Positions 24,241-35,779 of a DNA stretch of 64,000 nt are shown here, piece after piece (position 1 is the stretch's first letter; every line of letters starts with the position of its first letter). Made by a program: the position numbers and the translations under genes. The DNA lies in assembly GCF_036324505.1 (NCBI RefSeq), contig NC_086368.1, positions 20,314,878 to 20,378,877 on the forward strand. Reading direction: 5' to 3'. The notes below the pieces were generated by a model that was not told where the DNA came from, ran no database searches, and saw only the letters and a list, made by a program, of their open reading frames with translations. Source of the DNA: Eleginops maclovinus (Eukaryota; Chordata; Actinopteri; Perciformes; Eleginopidae).

Positions 24241-24440
24241 TGACCAAATACTTATTTTCCACAATAATGTTTAAATAAATTCTTTAAAAATCCTACAGTG
24301 TGATTTCCTGGATTTTTTTTTCTCATTCTGTTTCTCATAGTTGAGGTATACCTATGATAAAAATTACAGGCCTCTCTCATCTTTTTAAATGGGAGAACTT
24401 GCACAATTGGTGGCTGACTAAATACTTTTTTGCCCCACTG
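24241..24440. repeat. Right inverted repeat of the Tc1 element
   Basis: Reverse complement of the left terminus with a few mismatches. It starts TGACCAAATACTTATTTTCC and ends TTTTGCCCCACTG. Confidence 0.9.
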
Positions 24441-27400
24441 TATGTTATATTTCTCCTATATGTGCAAATACAATCCGATTTGAAGGCTTTGTTATACTAA
24501 AGTCATACTATCAACATCTAGTGTGTTAATCTGGGAACAGTAATAGGTCTTAAAAACATAGCAGAGGTGATGAACATCTTAATACAGAGAAATATAGCTA
24601 TGAAATCACTGTGGGCCTCTCTGAGAGCAAAAGTTCCACAAAGACACACATGCACACTTCGAGCTTCACCCCTGCAGTTCACACTAACAAGCAAACTGTC
24701 CAGCTGCACACAACAGGCCAGCTGCAGTCGGTGCACACAGATGCAGCAGAGATGCCATTCTTTAAGAGAAAAGCGAGACTGCGTAAGACCATCTCTACTG
24801 TCTGTCAGTCAAAAGAGGATATGAAACACAGGAATGGTGATAAGATGAGGAAGTGGAGTCACACACTCAGCACATGCCCTCCAAAATGCCCCACCCACGC
24901 TCACATCTGATAGATCATGGGTCATGTTGTCACATAACAGACGGTAATTGTTGTTCCTGTGGCTTAAAAAGACTAAGCTTGAAAAGTTTTCAGGAATTCC
25001 TACAGTATTTTTTAGAGAAAAACCAAAACACCATAAAGACACTTCCCCTTTCTCCGTTTCCGGCTCCAGTCACGAAGGGGTGAAAACATTGTCCGGGTCA
25101 CGAGAGATCTGTCCATATGGCGTATGGAGGAAGCTGTGTTTACACACACACCTGATGCTCGTTCACACTAGAGTACATCCATGGACCTACTCAGTGTGCC
25201 CGTGTGTCCCGTTGCCTTTGTTTACCTGAAGAGAATTAACCCCATCTCCAACACTTTCAAGCGGACATGAGTCCAATGAGGCTCAAAACATAACACACAC
25301 ACACATCAGCACACTTTTCCATACACACAGGATGTAAAGCTTCTGCTAACGTGTGCACTTGTGTGACAAGGTTATTCACTTTCAAAGACAGAAAAGTTAC
25401 ACAAGCAATGGAAAAGACATGCTCAAATCCAGCCAGTAGTTTGGTTTTTACAATATTATTTATATGGACAAAACGGTCCCCTCTGAAGACGGTTGTAGTG
25501 CTAGAGACTGGACTATCTTTTCCTTGCTTGTGGGTAAGGTTCTATTGGAGAGAGTTTGATTAGTTTCCAGGCATCACTTCTGCTCAACATAGTGGCCGGT
25601 CACCTCTGACCTTGCTGACAATGACCTCACCACTCAGTCGGTTTACTAACCCCTGACCCTTCGTACTGTGCACTCAATAACCCCAAGGACTCCTCTATGT
25701 GCATCTGTCCCATTCTTCACTGTTACTATTCTGTTCACATACTTGTGTTGGCAAAGAGGGAGAGCGTTAGCAGGATAAGGTCTCAACAGCTACACAGACA
25801 TACTGAATCATACATTTTTCTCTAACACAACTTGTTATTACGTCAAAAGTGTGTTTAATAAAGATGTTCTGATACCGCGTTATGTTGCGGGCAGTTGTTA
25901 CTGTCATCTTCTGTGATCTCTTTGACAGGATTTTAGTTCAGAGGCATTCTTAAGAATATTATATAATTACGCCGAGAGGCACATGATAAAATAACGAGGA
26001 AATAATTCACTTTAAATTGGAGTATTGGTATGAAGCAGCACTACATTAGTGTCACATTTCCAGACAGTTTTGTGCCAGTGCACAATAGAGCAGATCTATC
26101 TTTTTTACACAAGGGACATTTTTCATCAATTCATGGATTCACTTAAATCAGGAGAAGCAGATAAAGGAGATGAAAAGGAGAGACGGAGATAACCAATCAA
26201 AGATAGCAGGATAAAGTTATTTTATCTGTCCAGGAGAACAATAATTCCAGTTGAACCATGTGACTACATAACTGCTGAACTCATTTGCGTGCTACATCAT
26301 TTTTAAATACACTCCAGTTACTATGGCCTTAACTCACATCAACAGCTCATTCACTCAGTGTCTGTGTGCGTTTATATTCATGGATGTTAATACGCATTTA
26401 CTGAGTGTGCCCGAGCCAAACAAACTACTCTCCTGCATCAAAAAACGCATTATATCCTGAGACCTGCAGCTGAACCTGCCCCCATGCATGTGAATGCCCA
26501 TCTGTGTCTCCATGGCAGCGAACAACAAAGTGCTGGAAGTTCTCGTGTCCTTCAGTGTCACATGTCTGTCTTTTATATCGAAACACATTAAGGAAAATAC
26601 ACATGTCCCCAAGAAACCATATTTGAGTGACCTCAGTGATCCTGCGCAACTTCCCATAAACACTAATTTTACTAAAATCAACTGAAAGCAGAGTTTAAAG
26701 GAATTTACCTTACTGGCCTATTTCTACCTATACATTGTCATTAAAAGGATTATTAATTGCTGACTGTTTGAATAGTGCCCTTGTTTTTGGTTATTGTGTG
26801 GATTCCATCGCTTCAGCTCCTTGAAAGCCCTATTTCACAATCTATGTCATAAATAATCATATACATAGTTTAATGGGATTGCTGTGCTAGAGATGTTCTA
26901 TTTTGGGCCTCTCACTTTATGAGCTGTCATCATAAAATCTTGTAACACAACATGGACCCTAGATAATTGATCTTGCTACAATCTCAAGGGAAACAAAAAA
27001 TAAAAACAAAAAGTAGTCAAGTCATGAAAACAAGCAGAACAGTGACAGTTACAAGCTAAACTAGACCAGACCTAGCAAGACCGTTCTGCTCTGACTCTGA
27101 CCATGATTTGGTTCTCTTTTAAAGGATGATCACAGAGGCTGGTTGGAGAGGTCAGGGGTCAGGTACCAGGGTGAAATATCAAACACTTGGTTGGTGTGAT
27201 GTAGATGGTCCACATAATCTAGTGAGACAGGCAGTCAGACCTACAGACCTCAGACAGAATGTGGAGGGGATAAGGTTAGACCTTCACCGTAGTAAATCTT
27301 CACATTTACATTTATCATGGTAGGTTTCTTTTAAAATCACAGCTAAACTCCCGGTAAATGTCAAATATAATTACTGGAATAAAAAATGTATGTTGCATTA

Positions 27401-28259
27401 CTGGAAAGCATCAGGCTATGGAAATAGTTCACTCTGCATGCCGGCACACTAATAATAAACACACAGTATGTAAATTATGCATCAGAGGGGATAAAGGGGG
27501 CATAAATAGTCAGTGCTGCCTCCATTACTTTTGTGTTTGCACCATGCAGGACTTTAAAGCCAAGTACTTGAATACGCAGCAGAGTATAGTCTGTACAGTT
27601 TACAGTCACAGCTTATACATAGCAGCATACCCGATGCTGAGGTGTTGTTACTGATACCGGCTGGCCGCTGCTTATAAATGGCAAGAGCTCTCTACTGATG
27701 ACAGTGAAAAGGGGAAAGTGGTGCATTAGGGTCTAACCCAGTGGGTCCCAAAGTGGTAGTGTCCTGGTCCAAAAAGGCAACCACCTAAATGAAATTGTGC
27801 ACTATTATATTCATACTATTAAGTACATTATTTTTTATTATTATATTTAAATAAACTTTTAAATGTCTACATTTTAAAACAAGTATTACATTTGGATCCA
27901 TAATAACATAATCATGAGTTGGAAACAAAGACTTTAAAAATGATGCACTTTGATTTGTGATGCTGTGTTAAGTTTGAGCACAGTAGCTGTCAGCATTTTG
28001 CTAACGTTACATCTCTCGTCTACAAAAGTGTTCTTTAACTATCTTTGCGATGATTTAGCAGAACGACAGTGATGCCTTCCTTCCCAAAGGACTGATGATA
28101 CATTAAATCATTTTCATTTTAAACTAAATAATTCGCTCTATTTTGCATGTAAATCTGGAAATACGCACTTTGAGTCAATGCTCACCGGGGGTTTCTAGAG
28201 TTAGTGTTGTATTTCCAGAAGCTTTTTTGCAGTGGTGGTGGTGGTAAAATATCACTTAC

Positions 28260-28490
28260 CCGCTCTGAAGGTCAGACAGACCGAAGTAAAGAAGTCAGGT
28301 TCACCAAAAGTGCGTGCCCACTTCTTTCATGCGCTCTCACAAAACCGAACACGGCAGCCACTATCGGGTGAAAAGCGCGTGTTTAAGAGGACCAAAAGCT
28401 CCTAAGAGTTTAAAGTTGCACTGTATTTCCACACAATGCTACGGCGTGTACCACCACTGGCACTTCGGAGGCTAATTTGTTTTCGTTTTG
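28260..28490 (-). other. tfeb: Probable non-coding first exon of tfeb
   Basis: On the minus strand a strong GTAAGTGAT donor starts at 28259, directly after CTTCAGAGCG. The sequence upstream is CpG-enriched relative to its surroundings and has promoter motifs at 28530-28581. The next minus-strand acceptor attached to a gene is that of tfeb coding exon 1 (10172). The 5' boundary is a guess, and assignment to tfeb is inferred from orientation and position. Confidence 0.45.
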
Positions 28491-28535
28491 TCCGTCGAGA
28501 TGTTGTCATAACTCAGAGAGTCTGTGGTCACCTGT

Positions 28536-28581
28536 GCCCCCACCAATGGCTAAGCGCACACGGGTTTCTGGGAAATGTAGT
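28536..28581 (-). promoter_or_regulatory. ZNF143/Staf-type site plus CCAAT box
   Basis: Minus strand at 28566-28581 reads ACTACATTTCCCAGAA, a close match to the ZNF143/Staf motif common at vertebrate promoters. CCAAT (plus-strand CACCAATGG) lies about 20 bp away. Together they suggest a transcription start near 28.45-28.5 kb on the minus strand. No expression evidence is available. Confidence 0.5.
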
Positions 28582-28599
28582 TTTTCCTCATGTCTTGGA

Positions 28600-30819
28600 C
28601 CGACCGGTATTTTGAGGCGATGACGTTGTGCCTGTTGACTGCAGTGTCCTCTAACTTTAGCTGAAGACTTCCAAGACCAAAGAGGCAGACAACTTTATTG
28701 CTTTTTACCACCTGCACTTGAGACTCTTTTTTCAGTGCATACTGTTTCATATTAATGAGGCATTTAATTTAGTTCCTGTTTAAGTGTGGTTTATCAGTGT
28801 TGGGATGCAGTGATTGGATTGGAACCATGTCAAATACAATAAAATACAATATATTATTATGTTTTTAATTCTTAAAGTGTTCAACAATTTAAAGGAAACT
28901 GTCTTAGAGAACTATCTTTGTTTTTTGAGGCTAGTTTGTGTATTATGTGAAAGTCCTTAATTAATAGGGACTACATAACGTTGACCTATGTCTTTCTCCA
29001 AAACTCACATTTCTGTCTGTTTTATATAGCCGGAACGTTGACAGCAGGCATGAGTTTATTTGTGGAGTTGTAAATACCATCTTGACGTAACACAGCTGTA
29101 TTTCAGGAAATAGGCCTTCCAACTGTCTGTACAATGTGCTGTTTTGTTTCACTTGTCTGAAGCAAATATGGCATGTTTCACTGGTGCAAGTACACTTATT
29201 TCTACGTATAAAGCAATGTGAAGGAGAGCGTTTTTTTATTCTGTTAGTTAGAGCACACTGGTAGTACCCAGTATGACAACAAGAGGGAAGCAAATTCTAA
29301 AAACATATTTAATGTTAATCACCATTTCCTGACATTTAAGACTGGAAGCATTTTGAATGGGCAGTTTGAGTTTTTATTTCAGTGTAGTAAGTTTATCTAT
29401 CAATGCAACTCATATGATAAAACAAACAACGGCAGCAAACCAGAACATTCAGCTATCTTCTACTTTTGTTTCATCATTGTGAAACGTTTATGGTTAATTT
29501 AATATTCCTTCGTTCACAGTATATGTACAGATGCAAATCAATCAAGGTTCAAAAGCTTCAACTATGTCTGATTGATGGATAAATTGATATAAATGAAAGC
29601 TCTGTGCATATAAAAATCCAGAATGTGATTGCTATGACTCAACTCACACGCGGGAGACAGACCACTTCCAACTATTTGAGAACGTGATTGTACAACAGAG
29701 ACAGCTTGGTACATGGCTCATATTGTCAGCACGGAGACAAATAAAATGCCAAAAACACACAAGAAATTAAAACATTTCAAAGATCAGCAGATAAGTAGAT
29801 GACAACATCAGAGGTAAATCATCTCTCTGACCCCTTCTGTGAAATACGGTGTCATTAATATTTACATAATACTAAGTGTGGCTGCCTTTAATTAAATATA
29901 TCAACAAAACACAGGATCTTAAAAGAATACAACTTTCTTGATGCAACTTTGTCAAAACTCATAATAAAGATATTTATTGGCAACATTTTAGAGTGAGCAT
30001 AAAAAAAAGGGAGGGCAGAACAAATGTTTCACCCCATTCATTCAATTTAAAAATAAAAAAAACTTGTGTGACATATAGGTTCAATCTGCAACATGTTGTC
30101 AAATGTAAAATAACGCCAGATTGTCAATCTCTGAATGCAACCGGTAGCTCGAATGTACACGTTCCTCTGGCATATATGTAGGGCTGGGCAACTGATCGGA
30201 CCTAATCATCTATCAAATATCAATGTGATCAGGTCACAGTGCATTCTGAGTTAACAATGCAAAGTAATTTGAAGTTTGATCTCTTTCAGCTGATGAATGA
30301 GAAACTAGTACTTGTCTCAGGTAGTTTTTCTTTTATAAACAGATATTAGAAATATTTTTTTTTTCAGACTATCTTTTGGATGTTTTTTCCATATTCCACA
30401 GCCCTACTTCGTCATGTTTTCCTAAAACTTCTTCTGAAAATTAGTGCTCAAAGAGTCGATGGGTACTGCCAATATTCCTCAGATTTGATTTTATATACAA
30501 CAAGCCTAATCTCACAAAAAATTCTGCAGGACACGATTTACATGTGGGATGAACTATGATTTAACACTAAACGCTAAGTGTGGAGGTTGCAGTGGTGGGT
30601 GGGCATGCAATAATGTTTGATTTTGAAAATGGCAATGGGGTTTGCATCCCATCGTTGGCCATCAACTGTTAACTGTCTTTAAAAACAAATTTGAAAAAGT
30701 TTGTATGGGAAGTGAAAGTCCCAAAACAAGTAAATGAACCTAATCCATGGCCCAGAAGTAAAGATAAGATGTCTGCAGACTTCTCGTTGAATTGACGTTC
30801 TGCCTGAAGGGCACGGCTC
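28600..30819. other. Intergenic: tfeb 5' side to tmem183a 3' side
   Basis: About 2.2 kb, AT-rich. The right part must hold the tmem183a 3'UTR. A minus-strand AATAAA occurs near 29970 (plus-strand TTTATT) as a possible polyadenylation signal. No ORF with recognisable protein is present. Confidence 0.5.
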
Positions 30820-31005
30820 CTAGGTAAAGGCTGAAGAGGGGTACTGTGGGTGCCACCAGTCCATGATCTTTACACTCTGTACAGGATCTAACACCACGTG
30901 GGTGCCGTTCTGATCCCCCCTCTTCTTCCCCTGCCGGAGCGGAGAGTCCTGGAACAACAGACGGACACGGTGGTGGCGCATGTCTGTGCTAACATTGATT
31001 GTGAA
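30820..31005 (-). CDS. tmem183a: tmem183a exon 8 (stop)
   Basis: Encodes [20 protein letters not shown], a Lys/Gly-rich loop, [20 protein letters not shown] and SAFT, with the stop codon at 30820-30822. DWWHPQYP is the conserved C-terminal signature. Confidence 0.94.
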   Translation of the reverse strand, partial: FTINVSTDMRHHRVRLLFQDSPLRQGKKRGDQNGTHVVLDPVQSVKIMDWWHPQYPSSAFT

Positions 31006-33899
31006 CTACAAGAAGAGAAACAAACAAGTTTGGATTAGAAAAGGAGATAAGGATAGTTGTCACACCATTCTATTATCCAAAATGCTATTTTAACCTTTGT
31101 GCGGAAGAGAATATAAGCCAAAGCAGATTTGTTGCAAATGATAAAAATACAGTTGTAAGCATAACATGTCAGATATGTTTCCAGTAGGTGGAGAGATTCT
31201 GAATGTGGTTTCAAGTGATTTGCCTAAGACTGTCTGTCTTTATCCATTCTGATCTTTTATGTGGCCTCAATAAACCGATAAACTCTGATAGAGTCACAGT
31301 CATAAACATGATCTCCCTCGGCCTCATTAAAAATTTAAAATAAATTGAATTACTCACAAGGGACAGCGACATGCCCATGACCACAGGGGTGAAGATGAAG
31401 TTGAGGGTAGTGACCTGAAGCATGTAGCAGTCAGAGTCTGGGTTCAGGTGGACATCTTCGTACTGTCTGGGCATGCACAAGGACTTGGCACAACCATTCT
31501 TACTGTGTCCCGGCTGGGAGGGAAATGACCACAGAGAGACAGGAAAATAAACTTGCAGCAACAATGATTGACTATGTAAAAGGTTATCAAAACGAAAGAA
31601 GTGCATTTGGTTTAAACAATGTTTTTCTTACCTGCTTAAGAAACTTGAAGTTGAACTCCCATAATGCCTCAGGCCGAGTCCCTGACATCTTTCGGACCCA
31701 GAACAGTAAACACTGCAACAGGAAACAAAGCATATAACTTCCAACATTTAGAAATAAAATAATGAGATTTAATGAAAACAAATCAAATATATAGTTGTCA
31801 ATCCCTGTTTACCGTGGATGTAAACATATAAAGTTAAGATCAAACACTTCCCTTAGGGACTCAATCATGCAGCAAACTTAGTCTCAATCAGTATGGCCTT
31901 TGAGATCCCTGGCTTTACAAAGCCTAACATGGGTGGGCGTGGATAGCCTGATTAGCTTGGTTAGCCATGAGCGAGTTGCATGAAAAAGGCAGTTCTATAA
32001 TTACAAAGATTAACAATACAAAGTCTGTATAGTTAAGTGACTGACTACAAATCAACTCATTTACCTTGGAGTTGAGCAAGGTTGTGGGCGTAGATTCTGG
32101 CAGGGCAGGAATTTTTGAGACACGCAAGCTGAACGGCTCATAGAAATGGAAGAGGGAGCGAATCACACGCGCACGTAGAGAGCCCATCCTGTCAACACAG
32201 TCAGGCTGGAGACGTGACGGCAGGTCAGTATTAATCTTGTAGTGCCTGTAGGACATGAAAGGTAAGAGAAAACATCTTAATTAAACAAAGTGTCAGTTTA
32301 CTCAATGTTCTGCCAACATGTTTGACCACATGCAAAACTTTATCTTGTCAATATTTCTTACATGCTGCTAACTATGGATACGGTCCTCCATTTATTTATT
32401 GTTTCACATCAATAAAACCATCTCACCTTCTGTAAATCCTGGTCCAAAAAGCTCCAGTGCAAGTGACAGTCCAGGCATTCTTACAGATTAGAGCGAATCT
32501 GCACACATCCTCAGGGCGGATGTAGGAGGCAAGCATTAACCAAATATCCACTGGATACTGCCCCCCATCTCTGCTCTCACTGCTTTCTGTGAAAAAATAA
32601 GCATGCAAACCTTTAGTCTTCCATTTTCATCTCATACATTTTCTAAAAAAAATTCATACAAATAATACCCTTTCTCCTCTTGTTTTTCTTCTTGCTGGCC
32701 TCTTTAGTTTCGTTTTCTCCATCTTCTTCATGATCGAGGTCATCACTGCTGTCCAAAGCATTGGCTGTGACACTCAGTGAAGACGAGAGGACCTCCTCTA
32801 CAGCACCATGAGATGCTTCTAGGCCGCACAGTAATTTTACTGAATCACAGAAAAAAAGCACTTAAATTATCTGTCCAAACCAGCAAACATTTTCAGCAGT
32901 ACTAATATAGGTAAATAATGGCATTTAAAAACATTTTGCAGAAGGTTGCTTAAGAATTCAAACAGTTTGCCTCTTGTGTAAGCACTGTGTTGCCAGATAT
33001 TGCAAATGTGAAAGTGAGATCAGAACATTTGGTATCAAACTAAGTCAATTTTCTCAAATGGATCAACTATTTACTTGGGTAACTATTTGGCGAAAGGATC
33101 AGTCCTAATCATACAGTCTATGGTCATAATCTGTTTTCGCGCTCACTTCTGCCAAAAGATTAAATGGACTAAAACCTTTTAAAAGACTGCGAGGGTTGGT
33201 GATACCCACGTGACACAGATACAGGATATTGACTCAGTGCGGCGTCGTCTCTCGCTGCAGTCATTTAAGCCGTGTTCAAATGCCACTTTTTGGCCAATAT
33301 GCATGCAACGTGAGACGGCACAAAAGTAGAATCGGTGGTAACTATTTGTCTAATGTCTGTGTGGTGTGCCTTAATGCACATCAGCTTACCTTCTTTTTCA
33401 ACTGCATTTGCTACAGCCTTTTTCAGCCTCCCTGACTTCACAACGGCTGGGTCGGCATCAGCATAATCAGCAACGGTCACTAGCAATAACAGAAATATTG
33501 TCTTGTGATTATACTGTTAAAAGAGATGTTTATTGATAAACATGACAGGACCACTGCAGACCGTAAGTTGTATGACCACTACTGGCAGTAAGTTAGGTAA
33601 CTAACATCCCGCCTGTCATTTGAGAAACATGTAATGGTATCTTTCTTTTGGCTCTTGCTAATAACGTTACTGGAAAGAAACAGTAAAGTTGACCGTGGCA
33701 AGTACTTACGTTTAACTATTATGCATTTAACACTGAACACATAATAACATTTCGATTATGTAAACAGAAGAGGGAAGCCGGGCTAACAGTGGGCGGGCTA
33801 AAGTTAGCTTGCTTGCTAATGTAAAAGTAACCTACCTGATTCCGAACAAACGTCCCCTGCCTTAAATTTCAGCCGTTTTCGGTTCCCTTTCTTGGGCAT
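30820..33899 (-). CDS. tmem183a: Transmembrane protein 183A (tmem183a), complete
   Basis: Eight exons join in frame: 33836-33899, 33390-33479, 32669-32839, 32427-32586, 32065-32245, 31632-31712, 31358-31513 and 30820-31005, giving 362 codons plus stop. The human protein is about 376 residues. Visible parts: a basic N-terminus ([16 protein letters not shown]), the [18 protein letters not shown] signature, an acidic then Lys-rich segment ending KKKNKRRK at about 108, an F-box-like helical motif ([14 protein letters not shown] to WTRIYRR, about 120-161), and one hydrophobic segment at about 284-304 ([18 protein letters not shown]). It ends [13 protein letters not shown]. The molecular function of the family is not established; membrane insertion is predicted only. 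The start at 33899 is chosen because it aligns with the internal MPKR start of the human protein. Confidence 0.95.
31358..31513 (-). CDS. tmem183a: tmem183a exon 7, hydrophobic segment
   Basis: Fifty-two codons with [20 protein letters not shown] and the start of the single predicted membrane segment [16 protein letters not shown]. The acceptor is CCCTCCCAG and the donor CTT|GTGAGT. Confidence 0.93.
31632..31712 (-). CDS. tmem183a: tmem183a exon 6
   Basis: Twenty-seven codons: [20 protein letters not shown] then NFKFLKQ, in phase 0. The WEFNFKF box is family-diagnostic. Confidence 0.93.
32065..32245 (-). CDS. tmem183a: tmem183a exon 5
   Basis: Begins (R)[19 protein letters not shown] and continues with [20 protein letters not shown] and [12 protein letters not shown], all matching TMEM183A. 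The donor is AAG|GTAAAT. Confidence 0.93.
32427..32586 (-). CDS. tmem183a: tmem183a exon 4, F-box-like motif
   Basis: Encodes [40 protein letters not shown] and [14 protein letters not shown]. The pattern of a leading helix, PEDV, CK-W and W-R-YR resembles F-box domains, so a role as substrate adaptor is conceivable but unproven. Confidence 0.93.
32669..32839 (-). CDS. tmem183a: tmem183a exon 3
   Basis: Begins (V)[15 protein letters not shown] and continues through a Ser/Asp/Glu-rich linker ([14 protein letters not shown]) into a Lys/Arg cluster that may act as a nuclear or nucleolar signal. The acceptor is GATTCAG and the donor G|GTATTA. Confidence 0.92.
33390..33479 (-). CDS. tmem183a: tmem183a exon 2
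   Basis: Encodes (V)[19 protein letters not shown], then [10 protein letters not shown](G/V). This is the best conserved N-terminal block of the family. The acceptor is TTGCTAG and the donor GTAAGC. Confidence 0.93.
33836..33899 (-). CDS. tmem183a: tmem183a exon 1 (coding part)
   Basis: Encodes [20 protein letters not shown] and Ser, phase 1, with donor G|GTAGGTT. An upstream ATG at 33949 is out of frame and overlaps this start. Confidence 0.9.
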
Positions 33900-33949
33900 A
33901 TCGACACAAATGATCTGTGGACGCTTAACGGGCCTGTTGGTTCTGCCAT

Positions 33950-34090
33950 GTCGCTATGGCAAGCCGGGGTAGAAAGAAAGAAAGAAAAATGAGAGAGAAA
34001 TTGAAAAATGTTCCGCCAGGATCTTCAGCCATCATGGAATGACGTGACGTTGCAAGTAACGCGAGACTATCGTTGACGTTTTCAAGCTCT
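33950..34090 (-). promoter_or_regulatory. Putative tmem183a promoter with CRE-like sites
   Basis: Directly upstream of the tmem183a start lie TGACGTGACGT (34040-34050) and TTGACGTT (34073-34080), half-site matches to CRE/ATF elements, in a short CpG-containing stretch. No TATA box is obvious. Assignment is by position and motif only. Confidence 0.4.
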
Positions 34091-35700
34091 GCTGCTATCT
34101 GCTGGTCATTGCAAGCATTACAATGACTTATCGTTACCAATAGTTTAGAAAATTGGAGTGAAACATCGTTGAAAGTATAACTCAGAAAGGTGTATAACTC
34201 AGAAAGGTGTTTCTAGTTCCAGATTCTGGATTTACTGAAGATATTTGTTTGCATCTGCTTTTCCCTCCACCGGAAGTCACTGTGCTTTTAATAAGTTTAC
34301 ATATGCATACCATTAATGCTGCCCAGATATCACTGAGCCAGTTAGGCTTACACTTAAACAACCAATTGTCAGAGAAGTTACACATTGGCAGAGATTACTT
34401 ATTTTTTTTATCAGACCATAGTCTAACATCTCTTGCATCAAAAACAAGATCTATTCTCATGTTACCCAACCTTAAACTGCACCTAGGTCGGCCAATAAAA
34501 CGAAAATCTCCCTTGCTCTTCAACAATTTGATCTAAAAATGTAAAAAACTACACACACATAAACCTTTCTCTATCTCCACATACCAATTCCTGGTTCTAC
34601 CGTATGGAGGTTCTACGTAACTGCCAAACATAACCTGTGTTAATTAAAGGAAACAAATAAACCAATCCACTAGGTGGCGACAGATATCCATCACTGTTTC
34701 TATTATTCTTGATATGTTTTGTATCTAAACTTGGAGATGCAATATTATTCAGTAAGTGTTTATTTATCCATATCATATCAATGATATTTCACGATTTAAT
34801 ACAAAATAAATTTTATTTACAGTATTGTCATGTGTTTTGTCTATGGCACATTACAGTTCACTCTGCAGCAACTAACCCAGACTTATGAATAAACTGTGGT
34901 CAGTCCTAAGTCTGCTCTTTAATCATCAATTCCCGATGAAGGTTATTAATTAGTTTGTCTTTAGACTTAGATTGTCATTTAATCACAATCGTACTTACTT
35001 TTGTTTTTATTCATTCAAAACAGTAACTCTAACCCCACAAGAATGAATAATTTCTTAAGAACAAATGTGTTTGAATAAAAGTATGTTTGATTTGTGTATT
35101 TTTATATTAAGGTAGGCGATGTTTCACTGAAAAGTAACCTACATGACCATTCTGCAATTAATGTTAGTTAGTTGTCATTACTATAGTACAAAACTACAAA
35201 CCATGCAACAACAAAAAGGAGGCTCTGCGTCACTGGCACAGGGTATGTTGGCTATACTTCAGGGCCTATGTGTTGTGGAATGGATGCCAATCCAAACTTT
35301 ATTGCACAGCCTAAAACAGTGTAAAACATATCTGTTAATATTTATAATCTTCACCTTCTTCTCAGTTCCTGCAGGGTACGCTGCTCGCTTTTATCGCACA
35401 GCCTGCCTCTGTGGCTGGGTAAAACGATGCCTCTCTAGAACGCGCATCATGTCTCAGGAGCATGAACGCGCTTAGTGGTGCTGATGTGAAAAGTTAATTA
35501 CATCATTTTACCAGCTACGGGTCAAGTGTGTGCTAACTGCAGAAGCATGACACTAAGGCATAGTTTAGAGATTATGCTGTGACATTAGTGAGTTTATTCC
35601 AGTCCTCTCTTTTGTATACGCGCATGTGGTGCAAAACGCTTATAGGCTGAACGCTGTGAGTTGGTCCCATATTTCCAGGGCTGAAGCCTGGTAGTGACAA
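34091..35700. other. Intergenic between tmem183a and ppfia4
   Basis: About 1.6 kb, AT-rich, between two divergent genes. A 17-bp unit (TATAACTCAGAAAGGTG) is duplicated in tandem at 34176-34209. No recognisable gene is present. Confidence 0.6.
34176..34209. repeat. Tandem duplication of 17 bp
   Basis: Two exact copies of TATAACTCAGAAAGGTG, 34176-34192 and 34193-34209. Confidence 0.9.
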
Positions 35701-35717
35701 CTGCAGATTCACGTGTG

Positions 35718-35720
<3 letters not shown>

Positions 35721-35763
<43 letters not shown>

Positions 35764-35778
35764 CGCGTGTGTGTGTGC
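35721..35778. repeat. (GT)n(GC)n(GT)n alternating tract at ppfia4 promoter
   Basis: About 17 GT units run into several GC units and back into GT, a purine-pyrimidine alternation of the kind that favours Z-DNA. It sits just upstream of, or at, the start of the ppfia4 5'UTR exon. Confidence 0.9.
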
Positions 35779-35779
35779 G

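Larger units (their letters stand above)
22835..24440 (+). mobile_element. Complete Tc1/mariner transposon (Passport-like Tc1)
   Basis: A 1606-bp element begins CAGTGGGGCAAAAAAGTATT and ends with the reverse complement of that sequence, flanked by TA dinucleotides (22833-22834 and 24441-24442), the Tc1 target duplication. The terminal inverted repeats are about 200 bp (22835-23035 and 24241-24440). Each has an outer GTATTTAGTCA and an inner GTATTTGGTCA repeat, the IR/DR layout of fish Tc1 elements. One uninterrupted transposase frame lies between them. The termini resemble the fish Passport group as I remember it; subfamily naming is tentative. It lies in the tfeb 5' intron, antisense to tfeb. 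Confidence 0.96.

Noticed and set aside
22835..24440. Identity as a Sleeping Beauty type element
   Set aside because: The catalytic residue spacing is the same, but the terminal sequence CAGTGGGGCAAAAAAG differs from the Sleeping Beauty ends.
27735..27770. Terminus of a hAT element (CAGTGGGTCCCAAAGTGG-like)
   Set aside because: It resembles hAT ends, but no partner inverted repeat or flanking duplication was found nearby.
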